From: JBBSMX01 sp038232935
Lineage (GTDB): Bacteria > Bacteroidota > Rhodothermia > Rhodothermales > JANQRZ01
Assembly (NCBI GenBank): GCA_038232935.1
Contig: JBBSMX010000174.1
Coordinates: 1-7,366 of the forward strand
DNA: 7,366 nt
Direction of reading: 5' to 3'
The translations under genes and the position numbers were made by a program. The notes under the pieces were generated by a model that saw nothing but the letters and a program-made list of their open reading frames with translations, was not told where the DNA came from and searched no databases. Shown here piece by piece: positions 1 through 7,366 of the stretch (positions within the stretch are counted from its first letter, which is position 1; each line of letters starts with the position of its first letter).

Positions 1-1
1 A

Positions 2-70
2 GGGGTTCTCCTGAACTACGACACCCGCCCGTTGGGCGGCAAGGCATACCACACAACTTGGGTTAAATAG
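2..70 (+). CDS. Possible 3' end of a plus-strand gene, cut by the window edge
   Basis: Plus frame 2 is open from the window edge to a TAG at 68-70, giving 22 residues that end YDTRPLGGKAYHTTWVK. The codons are GC-ending through most of the stretch (AAC TAC GAC ACC CGC), as in the real genes of this window, and the peptide has a normal composition. It would end tail to tail with the minus-strand ASH-domain gene, the two overlapping by 8 bases including both stop codons. I do not recognise the protein and the stretch is too short to assign a function. A competing minus-strand frame over the same bases has less typical codons. This is inference from codon pattern only. Confidence 0.35.
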   Translation, partial: GVLLNYDTRPLGGKAYHTTWVK

Positions 71-698
71 CATCAGCCGAAAGGCGCATGCTGTCCCGGT
101 ACGCCCCCGGCTCCAGCTCGCTAGCGTTGAGCGCAATCGTCACCTCCAGCGAGTCGCCGGGCGCGATCACGGCGAACGATGGCAGCGGCGTCGCCCACGA
201 CTGCCCCGTCCGGATGCGCACGTCGAGCGGCAAGTAGCCGGGGTTGGGCACGTACGTCGTGAGCGACGCCGTCTCCCTCCGGAACACCTCCGCGCTCAGC
301 GTCTCGATGCCGTACCCCTGCAGGTGAACGCACGGGTGAGGCTGGTCCGTCACCGGAATGCACAGGTCGTCCTCGAAGAGCCCTACCCCCGGCGGATGAA
401 AGCGCACACCGTAGCTCAGGGCACGGCCGTCTCCGAGCCCGAAGCGCCCGATCAAGTTGCTGAACCACGCGAACGGGTTCCCCGCTTGCCCACCGATGTA
501 GGGCGAGTTGATCTCGATCGGACCGCCGGTGTCGTTCTCGAAATAGACGAGCTTGCCGAAGTAATTCCCCCCGAGCGGGATGCCACCGAAATCGACGGTA
601 TCGGGAAACATGACGATCCCCTCCCCTTGAGCCTGAGCACTGCCACTGGTTCCAACGGCGAGCAGGCAGGCTATTACCAAAGTGTTACGAAAGCGCAT
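63..698 (-). CDS. Secreted protein with ASH/HYDIN-type Ig-like domains
   Basis: The 211-residue product starts with a signal peptide (basic MRFR, hydrophobic core to about residue 17, AQA before a likely cut at 23/24), so it is exported. Residues about 28-130 look like an ASH (ASPM-SPD-2-Hydin) beta-sandwich: VDFGGIPLGG, then a YFENDTGGPIEI strand, then a VRFHPPGVGLF segment and a closing VHLQGYG strand. Cys113 and Cys123 could form a disulfide. Residues about 136-209 resemble a second Ig-like repeat (SFAVIAPGDSLEVTIAL, then LEPGAYRDSMRLSA). It stops where the last strand would normally continue, and no C-terminal sorting domain or membrane anchor follows. The start is the ATG at 698-696, 7 bases after GGAGG. 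Such domains usually serve adhesion or surface assembly, but the specific role is unknown. Fold call moderately sure. Confidence 0.75.
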   Translation of the reverse strand: MRFRNTLVIACLLAVGTSGSAQAQGEGIVMFPDTVDFGGIPLGGNYFGKLVYFENDTGGPIEINSPYIGGQAGNPFAWFSNLIGRFGLGDGRALSYGVRFHPPGVGLFEDDLCIPVTDQPHPCVHLQGYGIETLSAEVFRRETASLTTYVPNPGYLPLDVRIRTGQSWATPLPSFAVIAPGDSLEVTIALNASELEPGAYRDSMRLSADAI

Positions 699-720
699 GA
701 TGATTCCTCCATGATTCCTC
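699..720 (-). promoter_or_regulatory. Duplicated ribosome-binding segment before the ASH-domain gene
   Basis: On the minus strand the 10-base unit GAGGAATCAT occurs twice (720-711 and 709-700), separated by one G. The second copy gives GGAGG at 710-706, seven bases from the ATG at 698, a good Shine-Dalgarno site. The first copy places GAGG eight... bases class distance before another ATG at 712-710, which is out of frame with the gene. The good SD here contrasts with its absence before the M1 gene, prfB and nadB. That the second ATG competes for ribosomes is inference. Confidence 0.5.
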
Positions 721-739
721 AGACGTTATGCTCAAGGAT

Positions 740-772
740 AGGCCCCACAGCGCTGGCATGCCAGAGGGGCCT
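740..772 (-). terminator. Hairpin just after nadB, probable terminator
   Basis: A perfect 7-bp stem, AGGCCCC at 740-746 with GGGGCCT at 766-772, encloses an inner CTGGCATGCCAG palindrome at 753-764. On the minus strand it begins 5 bases after the nadB stop codon, the expected place for a terminator. The minus-strand 3' flank (TATCCTT) is only a poor U-tract. The plus-strand flank (CGCTTTTA) is better, so it may act in both directions or mainly stop plus-strand read-through. Confidence 0.5.
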
Positions 773-777
773 CGCTT

Positions 778-2412
778 TTACACTTCCTCGAAGGCGTACT
801 CGATGACGGTGTCGTGGAGCTGGGCCGGGTCGGGGTTGGGGAAGTCGGTCATGTAGTGGAGGCCGCGGCTCTCCGTCCGTCGCATCGCCGAGAGCACGAT
901 GAGGTGGGCCACAGCGACGAGGTTGCGCAGTTCGCAGAGGCCGCTGGAGACCGTCACCCGTTTGTAGAAGTCCTCGGTCTCCTCGTGGAGCATCGCCACG
1001 CGCCGCCGCGCCCGCTCCAGCCGGAGCATCGAGCGGACGATCCCGACGTAGTTGCTCATCACCTGCCGGACCTCGAGTTGGTTCTGCGCGACGAGCACCC
1101 ACTCCTGCGGGCGCTCTGTCCCGCTTCGGTCCCACTCCGGCACGTCGGCGTGGACCGCGTGCTCGGCGACGTAGGCGACGGCCGGTTCGAGGGCACGCTC
1201 AGCGTAGACGAGCGCTTCGAGGAGCGAGTTGGACGCCAGCCGGTTCGCCCCGTGCAGGCCCGAGCACGTCACCTCGCCGCACGCGAAGAGCCCGCCGATG
1301 CTCGTCCGCGCCGCCGTGTCCACGACGACGCCGCCGCAGAGGTAGTGCGCCGCCGGCACAATCGGGATCGGCTCCTTCGTCATGTCGATCCCGAAGCGTT
1401 CGGCGAGCGTTTCGGCGATGTTCGGGAAGTGGTGCAGGATGTCGTCTTTCGGCTTGTGCGAGATGTCGAGCCAGACGAAGGGGTCGCCGCTCCGCTTGAG
1501 CTGGTCGTCGATGGCGCGGGCGACGATGTCGCGCGGGGCGAGTTCGGCGCGCTCGTCGTAACCCGGCATGAAGCGCTCCCCGGCCTGGTTGCGGAGAAGC
1601 CCGCCGTCGCCGCGCACCGCCTCGGTGATGAGGAAGCTCCGCCCACCGAACTGCGCGGCGGAGCCGTAGAGACTGGTCGGGTGGAACTGGATGAACTCCA
1701 TGTTGGCGATCTGCGCCTTCGCGCGGTACGCCATCGCTACCCCATCGCCCGTCGCCACAGACGGATTCGTAGTGTGGAGGTAGACCTGCCCGGCCCCGCC
1801 AGCAGCGAGGAGCGTCGCCTTCGCCAGCAGGGTCATTACCTCGCCCGTCTCCTCGTTCAGCACGTAGGCCCCGAAGCAGTGGAGATCGGGCCAGAGATCG
1901 GCCACCGATTTACCGAGGTGGTGCTCGGTGATCAGATCGACGGCGAAATGGTACTCCAGCAGGTCGATGTTCGCGTGATCGCGCACGCGTTCGAGTAGCG
2001 TCCGCTCGACCTCGCGCCCGGTCATGTCGGCGGCGTGAACGATCCGGTTGGCCGAGTGCCCGCCCTCGCGGCCGAGATGCAACGGCCCGTCCACGTTCCC
2101 GTCCGCGTGGTCGAAGTCCGCGCCCATCGTCATCAACTCGCGCACGCGCTTCGGCCCCTCTGTCACCACCATCCTCACGACCTCTTCGTCGCACAGCCCG
2201 GCCCCCGCCACGAGCGTGTCCTCGATGTGATCCTCGACAGAGTCCGCCGGGTCCATCACCGCCGCGATCCCGCCCTGGGCATAGTTCGTGTTCGACTCCG
2301 CCGACGCCTTTTTGGTGACGACGGCGACGGTGCCGTGCTCGGCCGCGCGGAGGGCGAACGAGAGTCCGGCCACACCGCTGCCGATGACGAGGAAGTCGTA
2401 GCGTTCAGCCAT
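778..2412 (-). CDS. nadB: L-aspartate oxidase NadB
   Basis: NadB is an FAD enzyme that oxidises L-aspartate to iminoaspartate, which NadA condenses with dihydroxyacetone phosphate to quinolinate in de novo NAD synthesis; it is cytosolic. The 544-residue product has the usual family length. The FAD-binding GSGVAG lies at residues 11-16 and NYAQGGIA at 43-50. REGGHS is at 115-120, HPTSLY at 244-249 and EAVRGDGG at 264-271. HYLCGG at 356-361 is followed by GANRLASNSLLEA at 388-400, with the active-site Arg at 391. The C-terminal helical domain ends with SRGLHY at 515-520. The frame stays open for 35 codons further upstream, but that stretch is translated repeat DNA, so the ATG at 2412-2410 directly before AERYDFLVIGSG is chosen. 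No SD is visible. nadA and nadC are not in the window. A hairpin follows the stop. Very sure of the family. Confidence 0.97.
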   Translation of the reverse strand: MAERYDFLVIGSGVAGLSFALRAAEHGTVAVVTKKASAESNTNYAQGGIAAVMDPADSVEDHIEDTLVAGAGLCDEEVVRMVVTEGPKRVRELMTMGADFDHADGNVDGPLHLGREGGHSANRIVHAADMTGREVERTLLERVRDHANIDLLEYHFAVDLITEHHLGKSVADLWPDLHCFGAYVLNEETGEVMTLLAKATLLAAGGAGQVYLHTTNPSVATGDGVAMAYRAKAQIANMEFIQFHPTSLYGSAAQFGGRSFLITEAVRGDGGLLRNQAGERFMPGYDERAELAPRDIVARAIDDQLKRSGDPFVWLDISHKPKDDILHHFPNIAETLAERFGIDMTKEPIPIVPAAHYLCGGVVVDTAARTSIGGLFACGEVTCSGLHGANRLASNSLLEALVYAERALEPAVAYVAEHAVHADVPEWDRSGTERPQEWVLVAQNQLEVRQVMSNYVGIVRSMLRLERARRRVAMLHEETEDFYKRVTVSSGLCELRNLVAVAHLIVLSAMRRTESRGLHYMTDFPNPDPAQLHDTVIEYAFEEV

Positions 2413-2447
2413 TGCTAACCCAAGTTGGGAGGTACGGGCTTTGGAGG

Positions 2448-2523
2448 ACAGAGACGGCGGACCGCGGACAACGGACCGCCGTCTCTGTGCGGCCTTCGGC
2501 GGTCTGCCGCCGGCCATCTGCGG
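2448..2523. repeat. Repeat-like hairpin element in the gap before nadB
   Basis: ACAGAGACGGCGG at 2448-2460 is a perfect 13-bp inverted repeat of 2476-2488 around a 15-base loop; the loop can add three more pairs (2462-2464 with 2472-2474). A second stem, CGGCGG TCTG CCGCCG, lies at 2497-2512. On the minus strand, units resembling ACCGCAGATGGC and ACCGCCGAAGGC repeat imperfectly at about 20-base spacing and translate to TADGRRQTAEGRTETA-like peptides. I recall peptides of this kind as spurious translations of dispersed intergenic repeats in several high-GC phyla, which is recollection and not a search result. It sits in the 150-base gap between the small lipoprotein and nadB, and could be a terminator for the former, an mRNA-stabilising structure, or a non-functional dispersed repeat. 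Confidence 0.7.
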
Positions 2524-2562
2524 TCAAAAGCATTCCGGCGCATAGGGCATTACGTGGATCGG

Positions 2563-3015
2563 CTATCGCGGTGTGTTTGGCCCGCAGCGCCCGTTCTCCA
2601 GCGCCACGTCGGGTTCCAGCACGGCGCTGCAATCCGAGGCGAGGCCCAGCAGTTCGTTGAGCGACGCCTGCGTTTCGTTGTACTCCCCCACCATCCGTTC
2701 GAGCGCTGCCGGGTCGGTGCTCGCCGTCGAGTAGACGAGGAAGCGCCACGGGCCGCCGCACGGCTTCGCGCCATACCCGATGGCGCGGCACTGCGCGGCG
2801 TCGTCCGCCCTCGCCTCCCCGACGGCGACTTCGACGGCCGTGTTCAGACTATCGAGACGCTGCCGAAGGGCCGCTACGTCGGCATCGCTCGTGTCTGCCG
2901 CGACCGTTGTATCGGGTTCCCCTCCGCCCTCGGCCCGCTCCGGCATCGGACTGCACGCGGCGAGGGATACGAAGACGGCAAGCACACTCACCTCAAGGTT
3001 CACTCGAAGTCGCAT
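2563..3015 (-). CDS. Small four-cysteine lipoprotein of unknown function
   Basis: The 150-residue product has a lipoprotein signal: a hydrophobic stretch at residues 8-20 and lipobox LAAC with the lipidated Cys at 21. A flexible Gly/Asp/Thr-rich linker (22-45) precedes a short helix (46-62) and a compact domain from about residue 72. Besides Cys21 it has Cys76, 86, 129 and 144, in the pattern AQCRAIGYGAKPCGGP, FLVYSTAST, then SDC and GRC, which suggests two disulfides in the periplasm. The CGGP...YS...SDC...C pattern looks like a recurrent uncharacterised lipoprotein family, though no name or function can be given. Its ATG at 3015-3013 lies two bases after the prfB stop, with a weak AGGA six bases upstream inside prfB, so co-transcription and translational coupling are likely. 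Upstream in-frame codons belong to the prfB region in another frame and are excluded. Confidence 0.8.
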   Translation of the reverse strand: MRLRVNLEVSVLAVFVSLAACSPMPERAEGGGEPDTTVAADTSDADVAALRQRLDSLNTAVEVAVGEARADDAAQCRAIGYGAKPCGGPWRFLVYSTASTDPAALERMVGEYNETQASLNELLGLASDCSAVLEPDVALENGRCGPNTPR

Positions 3016-3017
3016 AG

Positions 3018-4125
3018 CTAGTCCTGGCTGAGCCCTTCCTGCAACAGGAAGGCTTTGATGAGGGGGTCGAGGTCGCCGTCCATCACGCTCTGCACGTCCG
3101 TCAGCTTGACTTCGGTGCGGTGGTCGTTGACCATCGTGTACGGCTGGAAGACGTAGGATCGGATCTGGCTGCCCCATTCGATTTTCTTCTTCGATGCCTC
3201 CTGCGCGTTCTTCGCCGCCTCCTTAATGTCCTGTTCGAGCTGGTAGATGCGGCTCTTGACCATCGTCAGCGCCCGCTCGCGGTTCTGGAGCTGGCTCCGC
3301 TGCTCGGTCGACTCCGCCACGACGCGGGCGTCTTCGCCGTTCGAGAGCTGGCCGGTCCAGATATAACGCGCGCCCGTCTCGACCTTGTTGACGTTCTGCC
3401 CGCCCTTGCCACCGGAGCGAAAGGTCTGCAGCTCCAACTCGTCCGGCTTGATATCGACCTGAATCGAATCGTCGACTTCGGGATAGACGAACACGCTCGT
3501 GAACGAGGTGTGGCGGCGGCCGGAGGAGTCGAACGGCGAGATGCGGACGAGGCGGTGGACGCCGTTTTCGGCCCGAAGGTACCCGTAGGCGAAACGGCCT
3601 TCGACGCGGAGTGAGGCGCTCTTAATGCCCGCGCCCTCCCCCGGCTGGTACTCGAGCATCTCCGTCTTGTAGCCCTGCCGCTCGGCCCAGCGGGTGTACA
3701 TCCGGAGCAGCATCTCGCCCCAGTCCTGCGCCTCGGTGCCGCCGGCCCCGGGGTGGATCGTGAGGATGGCGTCGCGGTGGTCGTCCGGCCCGGCGAGCAT
3801 CCCGCGGAGTTCGAGGGCGTCGAGGGCGCGGCGGAGCTTCTCGGACTCGCGCTCGATCTCGCCGCCGAGGTCGGCGTCGGGGTCTTCGGCCTGCATCTCG
3901 GCGAGCGTTTCGATGTCCTCCTGCAGCTGCACGAGCCGGTCGAAACCGTCCACCCACTCCTTCTCGGCGGCGATGTCCTGCTCGATCTTCTGTGCCGCCT
4001 GCGGATCGTCCCAGAAGGACGGGTTGAGGCGGTGCTGTTGGAGTTCGGCTAGCTTGTCCCTTCGATGAGCGACGTCAAAGGTAGCCTCCGAGCGCGTGGA
4101 TGCGCTCTAACAGTTGAGGGTCCAT
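3018..4125 (-). CDS. prfB: Peptide chain release factor 2, with programmed +1 frameshift
   Basis: RF2 recognises UAA and UGA in the ribosomal A site and triggers peptidyl-tRNA hydrolysis. The coding sequence is in two frames. The ATG at 4125-4123 begins 16 codons (MDPQLLERIHALGGYL), then comes an in-frame TGA at 4077-4075. Skipping the T at 4077 continues in the +1 frame from GAC at 4076-4074 to the TAG at 3020-3018, giving 368 residues, close to the usual 365. The codon-recognition tripeptide SPF is at 196-198 and the catalytic GGQ at 241-243, spaced as in E. coli RF2; the N-terminal helical domain includes LNPSFWDDPQAAQKIEQD. No SD is visible before the ATG. Its own stop is TAG, which RF2 does not read. 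It follows the M1 gene after a 123-base gap and leads into a lipoprotein gene. An annotation starting at the GTG at 3953 would lose 57 residues. Confidence 0.97.
4074..4090 (-). promoter_or_regulatory. RF2 +1 recoding site (SD-like GGAGG, CTT TGA C)
   Basis: On the minus strand the slippery Leu codon CTT (4080-4078) is followed by TGA (4077-4075) and then C (4074), the canonical CUU-UGA-C context. An internal SD-like GGAGG at 4089-4085 lies four bases before CTT, where anti-SD pairing promotes the forward slip. In established prfB autoregulation, low RF2 leaves UGA unread, ribosomes shift +1 and more RF2 is made, while high RF2 terminates at UGA. All elements are directly visible; operation here is inferred from the conserved arrangement. 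Confidence 0.95.
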
Positions 4126-4156
4126 GATAGGTTGGGAGTAGGGGGAGGGAAGGTTT

Positions 4157-4247
4157 AAAACGTACGGCGTACAACAGAAGGGTGTCGATAGTAAAACGTC
4201 CGGACGAGCCCTCGTACGTTTTACGTTTCGCGCATTACGCACGGCGT
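4157..4247. repeat. AT-rich nested palindromes between the M1 gene and prfB
   Basis: Variants of the unit AAAACGT recur in both orientations in this gap: AAAACGTACGGCGT at 4157-4170, GTAAAACGT at 4191-4199, ACGTTTTAC at 4216-4224 and ACGTTT at 4223-4228. ACGGCGT occurs at both 4164-4170 and 4241-4247. The gap is 123 bases long and carries no plausible gene. It looks like a decayed or composite intergenic repeat. Whether related copies occur elsewhere in the genome cannot be seen here. Confidence 0.5.
4191..4224 (-). terminator. Hairpin after the M1 peptidase gene, possible terminator
   Basis: GTAAAACGT (4191-4199) and ACGTTTTAC (4216-4224) form a perfect 9-bp stem. Inside it ACGAG (4204-4208) can pair with CTCGT (4211-4215), leaving a CCGG bulge at 4200-4203 on one side. 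It begins about 25 bases beyond the M1 stop and ends about 65 bases before the prfB start, a fitting place to separate the two units. There is no clear U-run after the stem, so intrinsic termination is uncertain. Confidence 0.4.
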
Positions 4248-4248
4248 C

Positions 4249-6867
<2,619 letters not shown>

Positions 6868-6976
6868 GAAGGCGTGGAGAGAGCAAAAGGAAGGTTCGCC
6901 ACCAACTACGTCAGCACGGCGAAGGTTAGTATCTGGGGAGAGCGAATAGCCTTGAAGTGCGACGGGCATACCGAGG

Positions 6977-7303
6977 TCAGAACGAGAAGCCGAGTCCGAA
7001 CGTACCCCCGAAGACGGCCTCGGATTCACCCTCTGTGAAGGCGAGCGCGGCCGTAGGTTCGAGAAACAGCACGGCATCGGGAGCTAAACGAAGCGCGACG
7101 CCCAGCCCGAACCCGACCGTCTGGCCCGCCGCGGCCGAGGTTTCCGCCAGGGCCAGCACCAGCGCCACTTCGGCTTTAGGCACGAGTTGGATGCCCAGTT
7201 CCGCGCCGCCCAGGGTCCGCGCCACCAGGGTAGATTCAAACGGTCGTCGCAACACCTCAACGGAGGCAGTTGCGATGAGTACTCGGAAGCGGAGTTCGGA
7301 CAA
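6977..7303 (-). pseudogene. Outer-membrane beta-barrel C-terminal part, possibly truncated
   Basis: The frame ends with alternating hydrophobic strands and a terminal aromatic (VFGGTFGLGFSF then TGA), the classic barrel C-terminus recognised by the BAM machinery. Other strand-like segments are ELGIQLVPKAEVALVLALAE, VGFGLGVALRLAPDAVLF and LEPTAALAF. The only start near the 5' end is a TTG at 7303-7301, giving 108 residues without a signal peptide, which an exported barrel needs. The frame is open upstream only to a TGA at 7363-7361. Codons at the 5' end (CGA, GTA, TCT, AAA) are less GC-ending than in neighbouring genes. It may be the remnant of a barrel gene broken by a frameshift or deletion near 7300, or a gene whose 5' part is beyond the window. 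Product class moderately sure, intactness unsure. Confidence 0.5.
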
Positions 7304-7366
7304 GGCGGGGCGAGGCCCTCTGGGATCTCTGGGGCGACCCCCGGCCGCACACCGTGAGCATCAGCA

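Noticed and set aside
25..39. CCGCCC-GTT-GGGCGG hairpin as a terminator for the ASH-domain gene
   Set aside because: It is a short 6-bp stem without a U-tract on either strand and lies inside the likely plus-strand coding end.
814..1998. A 394-codon plus-strand open frame opposite nadB
   Set aside because: Same GC-driven antisense effect; low-complexity Arg/Asp/Val-rich product with no motif.
2416..2427. TAACCCAAGTTG shared with the opposite strand at 54-65
   Set aside because: A single 12-base match with no extended similarity on either side; chance or a minor coincidence is enough to explain it.
3016..3177. A 54-residue upstream extension of the small lipoprotein
   Set aside because: Those bases encode the C-terminus of RF2 in another frame, and the lipobox signal begins exactly at the ATG at 3015.
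3018..3953. prfB taken as starting at the GTG at 3953
   Set aside because: It would remove the conserved N-terminal domain; the joined reading through the CTT-TGA-C site gives the proper RF2 length.
6868..7077. A 70-residue N-terminal extension of the M1 protein
   Set aside because: It would hide the lipoprotein signal inside the protein and overlap the barrel frame; the residues look non-coding.

Overview
The window is high-GC bacterial DNA in which nearly all genes lie on the minus strand. In minus-strand order they are: the tail of a possible outer-membrane beta-barrel gene (6977-7303), a lipoprotein M1 metallopeptidase with a HEAT-repeat tail (4249-6867), peptide chain release factor 2 (prfB, 3018-4125, two frames), a small lipoprotein (2563-3015), L-aspartate oxidase (nadB, 778-2412) and a secreted ASH/HYDIN-type Ig-like protein (63-698). 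The first 70 bases may also hold the 3' end of a plus-strand gene that meets the last minus-strand gene tail to tail.

Organism. Lipobox lipoproteins and a possible outer-membrane barrel indicate a diderm. Weak or absent Shine-Dalgarno (SD) sequences before the M1 peptidase, prfB and nadB, the high GC, a lipoprotein M1 peptidase and a secreted ASH-domain protein suggest the Bacteroidota/Rhodothermota side (Rhodothermus/Salinibacter/Rubricoccus-like). This is inference from gene content, not a taxonomic match.

Layout and regulation. The clearest regulatory feature is the programmed +1 frameshift of prfB. A 16-codon leader runs into an in-frame TGA at a CTT-TGA-C slippery site, with an internal SD-like GGAGG just upstream; the remaining 352 codons are in the +1 frame. 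RF2 itself reads UGA, so this is the known autoregulatory loop. The small lipoprotein starts two bases after the prfB stop and is probably co-transcribed and translationally coupled. Gaps between genes hold hairpins: one after nadB (740-772), a long perfect inverted repeat inside a repeat-like stretch before nadB (2448-2523), and an AT-rich nested palindrome between the M1 gene and prfB (4157-4247).

The genes do not form one pathway. NAD synthesis, translation termination, periplasmic peptide turnover and surface proteins sit side by side, as is common in core chromosomal DNA. I found no defence system, CRISPR array, transposase, phage gene, tRNA or rRNA. The most interesting points are the recoding site, the intergenic repeat elements, the uncharacterised four-cysteine lipoprotein, and possibly damaged genes at both ends.
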